From Gammaproteobacteria bacterium UBA7803 (GTDB lineage: Bacteria > Pseudomonadota > Gammaproteobacteria > Pseudomonadales > Azotimanducaceae), in NCBI GenBank assembly GCA_002480525.1, contig DLCH01000047.1, positions 8,171-72,170 of the forward strand: DNA of 64,000 nt. The letters run 5' to 3'. The first letter of the stretch is position 1; every line of letters begins with the position of its first letter. The notes below the pieces were generated by a model that searched no databases, had not been told where the DNA came from, and was given only the letters and a program-made list of their open reading frames with translations. Position numbers and translations under genes: made by a program. Of this stretch, positions 1 through 7,469 are shown piece by piece.

Positions 1-15
1 CGACGTCCACTACCG

Positions 16-348
16 TCAGCGCGGCGCGCTGGCCAGCGTCGGGTAGGGCGACTCGGCGCCCAGATAGCGGATCTCGTAGCTGCCGGGCCGATCCGGCGCC
101 ACCAGTGTCACCGGGCGGCGCCTGGCGTACTGATAGGCCTCGTACTGGCCGGCAGGCGCCGCAGCCGGAACGATGGTGATGAAGTCCCGCGGGGCTTCCG
201 CCCCGGACCAGCCGACCTCCACCTCGGCGCCGACGCCGACCTGTGCCGGCGCCTCCAGCACCGGCGCAGCCTGCCCCCACGCCAGCGCGGCCATCACCCA
301 TGCGAGCGCCGCCACGGCCCGCGGCCACCTCGTCGTCGTCACCACCAC
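16..348 (-). CDS. Secreted beta-sandwich domain protein, probably 3'-frameshifted fragment
   Basis: The first ~27 residues form a signal peptide (hydrophobic core, then GQAAP). The rest reads like the Ig-like beta-sandwich often found in VWA-containing secreted proteins: VEVGWSG, DFITIVP, PVTLVAPDRPGSYEIRYLG. In that family, as I recall it, the domain ends in a strand such as TLASAPLTVV. Here the frame stops just after TLASAPR. Removing two bases from the GCCGCGCTGACGG stretch near position 30 would restore PLTVVDV and keep the frame open to the window edge. The gene is therefore either a short secreted protein or, more likely, the N-terminal part of a longer one broken by a 2-bp slip or an assembly error. 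Function unknown. Confidence 0.55.
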   Translation of the reverse strand: MVVTTTRWPRAVAALAWVMAALAWGQAAPVLEAPAQVGVGAEVEVGWSGAEAPRDFITIVPAAAPAGQYEAYQYARRRPVTLVAPDRPGSYEIRYLGAESPYPTLASAPR

Positions 349-475
349 CGCCTCCCCCGACTGTCCGTTGGTCGCCGCGTCAATCTACCACTTCCCCGCT
401 GCCCCGGCGGCGCCGGGCTGGCCTTCCAGACCGAATCGACGCAGCATGGCGGCTTCCGTGGAGGGGGAGAAGGAC

Positions 476-1642
476 ATGAAGCGGATTCTGCTGGCCGTGG
501 CGGCCCTGCTGATCCTGGGCATCGTCGGCGCGTTCGCCATCGGCCCGGGGATGCTCGAACGCAGCTTCAATCAGGTGGTGCCCCACGAGCCGTACGCCAT
601 TCCCGAGCGGGCCGCAGCGCTCCACGCCGCGCTGGTGATCGCCGACCTGCATGCCGACACGCTGCTCTGGCAACGGGACCCGCTGGACCGGGCCGACCGC
701 GGCCACGTCGACGTGCCGCGGCTGGTGGACGGCAATGTCGCGGTGCAGGTGTTCGCCGCGGTGACCAAGGTGCCCCAGGGACTCAACTACGAGGAGAACA
801 CGGCGGAATCCGACCAGATCACCGGCGCGGCGATCCTCCAGCGCTGGCCGGTGGCGGCGTGGACCAGCCTGTTCGAGCGCGCCCGCTACCAGGCCGCCCG
901 CCTGGACGCGGCGGCGGCAGAAGCCCCGGACGCGCTCCGGGTGATCCGCAGCCGCGCCGACCTGGACGCCGTGCTCGCGGCCCGCGCCGCCGGCAGCGAG
1001 GTGGTCGGCGGCCTGCTCGCCACGGAAGGCCTGCACCCGCTGGAAGGCGATCTCGACAACGTGGCCCGGCTCCAGGACATCGGCTACCGGATGATGGGCC
1101 TGCACCACTTCTTCGACAACGAGCTCGGCGGCTCGCTGCACGGCGTCGCCCAGTCGGGCCTCACCGAATTCGGCCGGGACGTGGTCCGGGAGCTCGAACG
1201 CCGCGGCATCCTCATCGACGTGGCGCACTCCTCGGCGGCCGTGGTGGAGGACGTGCTCGAGCTGACGGCGTCGCCGATCTTCGTCTCCCACACCGGCGTG
1301 AAGGGCGCCTGCGACAGCCCGCGCAATCTGCCGGACCCGCTGATGCAGCGCATCGCCGCCACGGGTGGCGTGATCGGCATCGGCTACTGGGACGGCGCGG
1401 TGTGCGATCCGAGCCCCGAGTCGGTGGTGCGCGCGCTGCGCTACGCCGTCGACCTGCTCGGCGTCGACCACGTGGCACTCGGGTCGGACTACGACGGCGC
1501 CACCACCGTCACCTTCGACACCTCGGAGCTCGCCGTGCTGACCAGGCTGATGCTGCAGGCGGAGTTCAGCGAAGCCGAGATCCGCGCGGTGATGGGGGAG
1601 AACGTGGTGCGGGTGTTCCGGGAGCGGCTGCCGGAAGCCTGA
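476..1642 (+). CDS. Membrane dipeptidase (peptidase family M19)
   Basis: This 388-aa protein is a zinc dipeptidase of the renal dipeptidase family, which cleaves dipeptides including D-residue and dehydro forms. The N-terminus (MKRILLAVAALLILG) is a signal peptide or anchor, placing it in the envelope. Visible metal-site features are the HAD motif near residue 59 (IADLHADTL), the bridging Glu in ATEGLHPLEG near residue 183, and His residues in DVAHSS and FVSHTG near 251 and 272; a late GSDYDG matches the conserved C-terminal Asp region. The ATG at 476 was chosen because a GAGGGGGAG purine run lies just upstream and the signal peptide begins there; an open frame extends further upstream without such support. 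It is divergent from the gene at the left edge and convergent with the next receptor gene. Confidence 0.9.
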   Translation: MKRILLAVAALLILGIVGAFAIGPGMLERSFNQVVPHEPYAIPERAAALHAALVIADLHADTLLWQRDPLDRADRGHVDVPRLVDGNVAVQVFAAVTKVPQGLNYEENTAESDQITGAAILQRWPVAAWTSLFERARYQAARLDAAAAEAPDALRVIRSRADLDAVLAARAAGSEVVGGLLATEGLHPLEGDLDNVARLQDIGYRMMGLHHFFDNELGGSLHGVAQSGLTEFGRDVVRELERRGILIDVAHSSAAVVEDVLELTASPIFVSHTGVKGACDSPRNLPDPLMQRIAATGGVIGIGYWDGAVCDPSPESVVRALRYAVDLLGVDHVALGSDYDGATTVTFDTSELAVLTRLMLQAEFSEAEIRAVMGENVVRVFRERLPEA

Positions 1643-1721
1643 CGGTTCGTCCGCGCCCGGCCCTCCCGTGCACGGCGGCTCCCGGCCGGAGCGCCGCCGC
1701 GCACCGGCCGAGCGTGGGTCG

Positions 1722-3875
1722 TCAGAAGGCGACCGAGAAGCTCACGCCGTAGGTGCGTGGCGGCCCGTAGCTCTCGCCGAACCCGACGCTGGAGAACAGC
1801 ACCTGGGAACGGTAGCGTTCGTCCGCCAGGTTCTTCACCCAGGCGTGCACGCTCCAGCGGCCATCGGCGGCGAGAACGCCGACGCGGGCATCGGTGAGCC
1901 AGTAGCCGTCCTCCTCGGCTTCGGCGGGGCTCCGCACGATGTCGAAGGTCACGTCGTCCTGATAGCTGGTGGCCAGCACGGCATCCGCGCGCAGTCCGTC
2001 GGTGAGCCCCCACTCGTAGCGGATCATCGCGTTCAGGTTCAGCTCCGGGGCGTTCGGCAGATCACTGCCTTCCGCCACCCCGGCCACCACGGACTCGGTG
2101 ACCTCGGTGTCCAGCAACCCGGCGCCCAGGCGCACGTCCAGCCCGACGGCGGGCCTCCACCACAACTCCACCTCGGCGCCGGTGATCTCGGCATCGCCCA
2201 CGTTGGCGATCCCGAACAGCGTGCCGACCGGGGAGTCGAACAGACCGCCGTAGAACTGGAGATCGGAATAGTCGTAGAAGAACACCGCCCCGTTGAGCTG
2301 CACGGTGCCGTCCGCCAGACGGGACTTGGCGCCAATCTCGTACGCCCAGAGAGTCTCGTCGTCGAAGGCCTGCAGGTCGGCCGGATTGAACGTGAGCTGG
2401 CCCTGGAAACCGCCTGACTTGAAGCCGCGGCTGACGCTGGCATAGATCAGCGTGTCGTCGATGCCGACGAAGTCGATGCCGATGCGGCCGGACACGTCCT
2501 CTGAATCGTAGTCGTTCGAAACCGCCGGGAAGAGCCGGGTTTCCACGCCGCCGGCGACCAGATAGGTGAAGGCGTCCTCGAAGTCCTTCTGCTCGTCGGT
2601 GTAGCGCAATCCCGTGGTCAGGCGCCAGTCGTCCGAGAACTGCCATTCCGCGTGAACGAACGCGGCCGCCGACTGGGTCTTCTGCACGTACTCGTTGCCG
2701 AGCGAGTCCACGCCCGTCAGACCGAGCAGCGGCAGCAGGTCGGAGGCGTCGAACCGGTCCCGGGTGTCGATCTCGTCTTCACCGTAGAACAGCCCGCCGA
2801 TGATCACGACCTCACTGCCGACATAGGTGAGCCGAAGCTCCTGGGAGAACTGCTCGATGTCGTTGTCGAAGAACCCGTCGAGCTGAATCAGGCTGGTGGC
2901 GTCGCGGTCCTCCACGTGCAGGCGGCTGAAGTCCTCGTACCCGGTCACCGACGTCAGCGTCAGCGCGTCCGACAGATCCCAGTCCACGGTGAGCGCCACA
3001 CCCTTCGTCTCGATGTCCATGCGCGGGTCGAGCGACGCCCCGCTGCGGTAGGGATCGTCGTCGCCGTCATCCTCCGCGGAGAAAGGATTGTCGATCTTCA
3101 CCAGCGAGACGTCGGACTCGTCCCGGCCGCCGTGCACGTTCAGCAGCACGCTGACCGACTCGGAGGCCTGCCAGCTCAGCAGACCGCGCCACGACGTCCT
3201 GTCGATCTCGCCAATCGACTCACCGGTGAGGCGGTTGGTCTGATAACCGTCGCCCCGCTGCACGGTCTGAACCGCGAGCCGTCCCGCCACACCGTCTCCC
3301 AGCGCGCCGCTGACGAACCCCTCGGCGGCGAAGTGATCGTAGCGCCCGTAGTCGACGGTGATCCCGGACTCGAAGGCCTCCGTGGGCTTGCTGCTGACGA
3401 AGTTCACCGTGCCGCCGGTGGTGTTTCGCCCGTACAGAGTGCCCTGGGGCCCCTTCAGCACCTCGATGCGCTCGATGTCCAGGAGCTGGAAGGTCAGCAT
3501 CGCCGGAGACACCAGATAGACCTCGTCCACGTAGATGCCCGCCGCCGGGTTGTTGTTGGCGGCATAGTCGTTGAGGCCCACCCCGCGAATCGACACGTTG
3601 GGAATGCTGTTGGCCAGGGTGTCGTTGATCTTCAGGTTCGGCGTCTGGGCGGCGACATCCTTCATCTGCTCGAGACCGAGATCCCGCACGTCGTCGCCGG
3701 TGAAGGCGGACACCGCGATGCCCACGTCGCCGAACGACTGGGCACGCTTCTGGGCGGTGACCACGATCTCCTCGATCTGACGGCTCTCCTGAGCGGCCGC
3801 GGCGGCCGGCAGCAGCGCGGCCAGCAGAGGCGCTGCGAGCGCCATCGTCGATGGCCATGGATTTTTCTTGTGCAT
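1722..3875 (-). CDS. TonB-dependent outer-membrane receptor (hyu-type operon)
   Basis: This 717-aa protein has a signal peptide (~1-28), a TonB-box-like IEEIVVTAQK segment at ~33-42, a plug domain with the LKGPQGTLYGRNTTGGTVN motif, a beta-barrel rich in alternating aromatic strands, and a terminal Phe (VSFSVAF), all hallmarks of TonB-dependent transporters. It starts 25 bp downstream of the racemase-fold gene on the same strand, so it is probably the last gene of the operon that begins with the hydantoinase at 7322. By context it should import the operon's substrate, an amide- or ring-containing compound rather than iron, but the ligand cannot be read from the sequence. It belongs to the large CirA/FyuA-like group frequent in catabolic clusters of aquatic proteobacteria. 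Confidence 0.93.
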   Translation of the reverse strand: MHKKNPWPSTMALAAPLLAALLPAAAAAQESRQIEEIVVTAQKRAQSFGDVGIAVSAFTGDDVRDLGLEQMKDVAAQTPNLKINDTLANSIPNVSIRGVGLNDYAANNNPAAGIYVDEVYLVSPAMLTFQLLDIERIEVLKGPQGTLYGRNTTGGTVNFVSSKPTEAFESGITVDYGRYDHFAAEGFVSGALGDGVAGRLAVQTVQRGDGYQTNRLTGESIGEIDRTSWRGLLSWQASESVSVLLNVHGGRDESDVSLVKIDNPFSAEDDGDDDPYRSGASLDPRMDIETKGVALTVDWDLSDALTLTSVTGYEDFSRLHVEDRDATSLIQLDGFFDNDIEQFSQELRLTYVGSEVVIIGGLFYGEDEIDTRDRFDASDLLPLLGLTGVDSLGNEYVQKTQSAAAFVHAEWQFSDDWRLTTGLRYTDEQKDFEDAFTYLVAGGVETRLFPAVSNDYDSEDVSGRIGIDFVGIDDTLIYASVSRGFKSGGFQGQLTFNPADLQAFDDETLWAYEIGAKSRLADGTVQLNGAVFFYDYSDLQFYGGLFDSPVGTLFGIANVGDAEITGAEVELWWRPAVGLDVRLGAGLLDTEVTESVVAGVAEGSDLPNAPELNLNAMIRYEWGLTDGLRADAVLATSYQDDVTFDIVRSPAEAEEDGYWLTDARVGVLAADGRWSVHAWVKNLADERYRSQVLFSSVGFGESYGPPRTYGVSFSVAF

Positions 3876-3900
3876 GAGGATACCCCTGACGTTGTCTCGT

Positions 3901-4650
3901 TCAGTCCGATGAGATTTCCGGAAACGCGTAGCCGGCCAGCGGCTTGCTGCCGGGACGTGGATAGGTCCGCTTGCTGTGGGACAGTCCTGTCTTGACCAGC
4001 GCGTCGGCCATGTGCACCGCCAGCGGAATGGGATCGATCACCGGCACGTCCAGCCCGTCCGACCGGAGCGCCTGCTGCATCGCCTCGGCGCAGCCCAGGA
4101 ATCCGGTGCAACCGAGCACGATCACGTCGGCGCCGTCGTCGCGAACCGCGATCGCCGCCTCACGGGCGAGTGCCGCGTTGAGCCTGGCGGGGTCGTGGGC
4201 GATGTCCAGCACTGGCACGTCGATGGCGCGGAACGACGCATAGTTCCCGGTGAGGCCGTAGCCAGCGACGATCTTGCCCACCATGGCGCGCAACCGGTCG
4301 AGCACGGTGACGAAGCTGAACCGGTGGCCGAGCATGCTCGCGACGTGCATCGCGCTCTGGGCGGGTCCGATCACGGGAATGGACACGGCCTCGCGGCAGG
4401 CATGCAGGCCCGGGTCGCCCATGCAGTCGATGATCACCGCGTTCGCTCCGGCCGCCTCGGCGTCCATGGCGCGGCGGATGGTCGCCGGCACGGCCAGGGC
4501 CTCGTCGAATTCGGACTCGATCGACGCGGGCCCCTGCTCGATGAGGCTGTGGGTGATCGTCAGATCGTCACGCAGATACGGCGCCACCTCGTCCAGGGTC
4601 CGGATGCCCTCCGTGATGATGGGCGTGATCAGTTCGATGCGCGTGTGCAT
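3901..4650 (-). CDS. Asp/Glu/hydantoin racemase family protein
   Basis: This 249-aa cytosolic protein has the two-cysteine fold of the Asp/Glu racemase and hydantoin racemase superfamily. The catalytic cysteines are visible at residues 76 (IIDCMGDPG) and 181 (VLGCTGFLG), one in each half as expected for two-base racemisation at an alpha-carbon. The start MHTRIELITP resembles hydantoin racemases (HyuE-like), which begin with IxxInP-type strands. It lies 18 bp downstream of the DUF917 gene and 25 bp upstream of the receptor gene, within the hydantoinase operon, so epimerisation of a hydantoin-like or amino-acid-derived intermediate is the natural inference. Maleate isomerase-like or decarboxylase members share the fold and are alternatives. 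Confidence 0.8.
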   Translation of the reverse strand: MHTRIELITPIITEGIRTLDEVAPYLRDDLTITHSLIEQGPASIESEFDEALAVPATIRRAMDAEAAGANAVIIDCMGDPGLHACREAVSIPVIGPAQSAMHVASMLGHRFSFVTVLDRLRAMVGKIVAGYGLTGNYASFRAIDVPVLDIAHDPARLNAALAREAAIAVRDDGADVIVLGCTGFLGCAEAMQQALRSDGLDVPVIDPIPLAVHMADALVKTGLSHSKRTYPRPGSKPLAGYAFPEISSD

Positions 4651-4668
4651 GGTGGTCCTCCGTGGCGG

Positions 4669-5760
4669 TCAGTCGCCGAGTTGCTCGATGGGCACGAACG
4701 GATCGTCGAGGCCGAATGCCTGGGGTCCGAACACCGCCAGCGACTCCGGCGTGCGCATGATCGGCGCGGCGCTGATGCCGATCACCTTGAGGCGCTGCCC
4801 GTAGCGCAACGCCTCCGCCGGCACCGGCGCCGCCGTTTCCCGGTCCACCAGGGCGATGAGGTCCGGCACGATGCAACGCACCCGGCCGCCCTCCCGGGCC
4901 ACCAGGTGTTCGTTCTGGAACGTCACCTCGAGCCGCCGGCGGGAACCGTCCAGCGCCTCCAGATGGCAGAAGCCCATGTTGAAGCCGCCCCGGGTCTCCC
5001 GGCTCAGATCCACGACCTTGCCGTCGAACAGCACCTCGCACTGGTTGTAGTACGGCGTGGTCCTCAGATAGTCCACCAGCGCCGTCACCGGATCACCGGT
5101 CTCCCGGCCGTGGCGGATGGCGCGCCCGATCTCGAGCGCCAGCGTCAGCGTGCCGTGCACGCCGGTGCGTTTCACCTGCTCGCCGGTCATCGGATAGCTG
5201 CTGAGAATCACGCTGCAGCCCATCTGCACCGAGGCGACCCGCACCAGCCCCTCGGCGGCGGCAGCGTCCCTGGTGTCCACCACCAGGGAGGTCAGGTGGT
5301 CGTCGGTCACCACCAGCGGCGTGGCCGGCACCCCGTAGACGTTGTAGGTGACCATCTGGATCTCCGGGAACGCCCGGCCCATGCCGTCGGCATCCACCAG
5401 CGGCAGCCCGAGCCGCGCCGCGGCCATGACGGGCAGCAGCGAATTGATGCCGCCGATTTCGATGCCGACCAGCGCATCCGCCCTGCGGCCGAGGTACTGC
5501 TCGAGGCTGCGCACGGCCAGGTCGACGTCGTCTCCGCAGGCCGCCTTCTCACCGAGCACCGTCGGCACGCCGAGCATGGCGATGGTGAATACGTTGGCGT
5601 CGTCGGGCAGCGCCGCGGCGTCGATCACCTCCGGCATGCCGAAGGCCTCGATGGCATGCATCGCCAGCAGGCGGCCGATGTACGGGTCTCCGCCGCCGCC
5701 GGTGCCCAGCAGGGCGGCGCCGGTGGCGATGTCCGGCAGATCCTCTACGGTGAGCTTCAT
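4669..5760 (-). CDS. DUF917 domain protein (hydantoinase-associated)
   Basis: This 363-aa protein matches the DUF917 family from its start (MKLTVEDLPDIATGAALLGTG), including the GTGGGGDPY glycine-rich loop at ~19-27 and GIEIGGINS near the middle. DUF917 proteins are typically encoded beside HyuA-type hydantoinase/oxoprolinase proteins, and some act in hydantoin or related cyclic-amide metabolism; the chemistry is poorly defined. Its ATG overlaps the stop of the upstream hydantoinase (ATGA, 5757-5760), implying translational coupling and possibly a two-subunit complex. The length is normal and no frameshift is visible. Confidence 0.88.
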   Translation of the reverse strand: MKLTVEDLPDIATGAALLGTGGGGDPYIGRLLAMHAIEAFGMPEVIDAAALPDDANVFTIAMLGVPTVLGEKAACGDDVDLAVRSLEQYLGRRADALVGIEIGGINSLLPVMAAARLGLPLVDADGMGRAFPEIQMVTYNVYGVPATPLVVTDDHLTSLVVDTRDAAAAEGLVRVASVQMGCSVILSSYPMTGEQVKRTGVHGTLTLALEIGRAIRHGRETGDPVTALVDYLRTTPYYNQCEVLFDGKVVDLSRETRGGFNMGFCHLEALDGSRRRLEVTFQNEHLVAREGGRVRCIVPDLIALVDRETAAPVPAEALRYGQRLKVIGISAAPIMRTPESLAVFGPQAFGLDDPFVPIEQLGD

Positions 5761-7322
5761 GCCGTGTCTCCGCTGCGCGCCAGATCGAGATCCCCGGACA
5801 CCTTCACGCGGATACGCACCGCGCCCCCGGGCATGTAGGCCAGCGGAACCTCCTCCCGGTCGATGATCTCGAGGGTCGCGGGATCCGCTCCGGCGGCGAC
5901 GGCCTTGTCACGGGCCTCGTTGGCGGCCTCCTCCAGGGCCGCCTCCCGGCCGACCGCCTCGTAGGCGAACACCCGGTCGGTCTCACCGCTGATCTGGGCG
6001 ATGGACGCGCCGATGGCATTGGCCACGCCGGCGTGCTCGGGAACGATCACCTCGGAGGTCCCGCCGATGGCGTCGCGGATGAGCACGGCGCCCCCGCCGA
6101 CCAGCACCAGCGGTACCGGCGTGGCGCTCGCCTTCATCCGGTCGACGCCCTCGGCGACGATCCGGTGGATGCGCTGCACCGCAGCCTGCACCAGCGCCGC
6201 GGAGAGGTGTGCCACCCTGCTCGCATCGCCGATGGCCGCATACCCGGCGGCGACGGCGATGTCCGTGGCGCACAGCGTGTCGCCGCCGAACACCAGCGCA
6301 TCCCGGGTCAGCCGGTAGCCGATGGAGCGGGGCCCGACGGTCAGCCCGGCATCCGTCTCCGCAACCAGGGAGCCCCCGCCCAGGCCGAGCGCCAGCACGT
6401 CCGGCATGCGGAAATTGGTGCGCACGCCGCCCACGTCCACGGACAGCGAGGACTCCCTCGGGAAACCGTTGCGCAGCACGCCGATGTCGGTCGTGGTGCC
6501 GCCGATGTCGGCGATCAGCGCGTCCTCGAGCCCCGACAGGTAGGCGGCGCCGCGCATGCTGTTGGTGGGACCCGAGGCGAAGGTCAGCACCGGATAGCGC
6601 TCGACGAATGCGGCGCTCATGAGCGTGCCGTCGTTCTGGCTGATGAAGAACGGCGCCCGGATGTCGAGACGGGTGAGGGCTGCCCGGAACGACCCGACGA
6701 CCTCCCGGGACAGCTCCGCCAGGCTGGCGTTCATGACCGCGGCATTCTCCCGCTCGAGAATGCCCATCCGGCCGATCTGACTGGAGAGCGTCAGCGCGGC
6801 GTCCGGCATCTCCTGCCGGATGATCTCCGCCGCCCGCACCTCCATGGCCGGGTTGACCGGCGAGAACAGCCCGGTGATGGCCACCGTGGCTATGCCGGCG
6901 TTCCGCAGGCTGCGGGCCGCGGCCGCCACGGCCCCTTCGTCCAGGGGGTCCGCCACGCTGCCGTCGAACTGGTAGCCGCCGGTGATCATGTGATGGTGGG
7001 GCCCCATCGCCTCGGCAATGTCGGCAGGCCAGTCGCTGAGCGGCGGTATTCCCCGGGACGACGGCAGGGCGATGCGGACGATGCCGACCGGCAGCAGGTG
7101 CTGCCGCTGGACGAAGGCATTGGTGAAGTGGGTGGTGCCGATCATGACGGTGCGCACGTCGGCGGCCGAGGCGTCCGCCCTGCGCAGCACTTCGCCGATG
7201 GCGGCGACGATGCCGTCGCTGACGTTCTCCGAGGTGGGCGCCTTGTGGGACGCGAGCACCGTCCGGCCATCCATCACGACGGCATCGGTGTTGGTGCCTC
7301 CGACGTCTACTCCGATTCTCAC
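5757..7322 (-). CDS. Hydantoinase/oxoprolinase family protein (HyuA-like N-terminal type)
   Basis: This 521-aa protein has the acetate-kinase/Hsp70-like fold typical of HyuA and 5-oxoprolinase N-terminal halves: a phosphate-1 loop near the start (GVDVGGTNTDAVV), a second DIGGTTTDIG loop in the middle, and GGGSLVAETDAG and VGGGAVL stretches. These enzymes use ATP to open cyclic amides such as hydantoins or 5-oxoproline. It is only the HyuA part; no HyuB subunit is nearby, and DUF917 replaces it as the coupled partner. I chose GTG at 7322 because the family begins RIGVDVGGTN; an open frame continues upstream to 7391 but encodes an unlike extension. Direct repeats of CGGGTAGGGT lie 70-100 bp upstream and suggest activation by the LuxR regulator at 7470-10136. 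Confidence 0.87.
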   Translation of the reverse strand: MRIGVDVGGTNTDAVVMDGRTVLASHKAPTSENVSDGIVAAIGEVLRRADASAADVRTVMIGTTHFTNAFVQRQHLLPVGIVRIALPSSRGIPPLSDWPADIAEAMGPHHHMITGGYQFDGSVADPLDEGAVAAAARSLRNAGIATVAITGLFSPVNPAMEVRAAEIIRQEMPDAALTLSSQIGRMGILERENAAVMNASLAELSREVVGSFRAALTRLDIRAPFFISQNDGTLMSAAFVERYPVLTFASGPTNSMRGAAYLSGLEDALIADIGGTTTDIGVLRNGFPRESSLSVDVGGVRTNFRMPDVLALGLGGGSLVAETDAGLTVGPRSIGYRLTRDALVFGGDTLCATDIAVAAGYAAIGDASRVAHLSAALVQAAVQRIHRIVAEGVDRMKASATPVPLVLVGGGAVLIRDAIGGTSEVIVPEHAGVANAIGASIAQISGETDRVFAYEAVGREAALEEAANEARDKAVAAGADPATLEIIDREEVPLAYMPGGAVRIRVKVSGDLDLARSGDTA

Positions 7323-7390
7323 CCTGTGGCCCCCTGCCCGGCTCGATCCGCAAGCTAGCAGCGGCCGGCGACCCGCGGGAACACCTGCCA

Positions 7391-7422
7391 CGGGTAGGGT
7401 GGGTCTGCTTCGCGGGTAGGGT
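7391..7422. promoter_or_regulatory. Direct repeat CGGGTAGGGT, predicted activator site for the hydantoinase operon
   Basis: Identical copies of CGGGTAGGGT occur at 7391-7400 and 7413-7422, 22 bp apart (about two helical turns). They lie 69-100 bp before the GTG start of the hydantoinase gene. The same GGGTAGGGT half-site forms a perfect inverted repeat in front of the neighbouring MalT-like regulator gene. MalT family activators bind short G-rich boxes arranged as direct repeats, so this is the expected layout for an activator array. Confidence 0.55.
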
Positions 7423-7469
7423 AGGCACGGCAGCCCGGGCTCGCCGCCGCCGGCTCGCGTGGCGCCGCG

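Noticed and set aside
41..50. GGGTAGGG match at the left edge as an extra LuxR site
   Set aside because: It lies inside a coding region, lacks the last conserved base and has no partner repeat; likely chance.
1643..1721. GC-rich imperfect stem between the dipeptidase and receptor genes as a terminator
   Set aside because: The stem has a bulge and there is no T-run; it cannot be separated from ordinary GC-rich folding.
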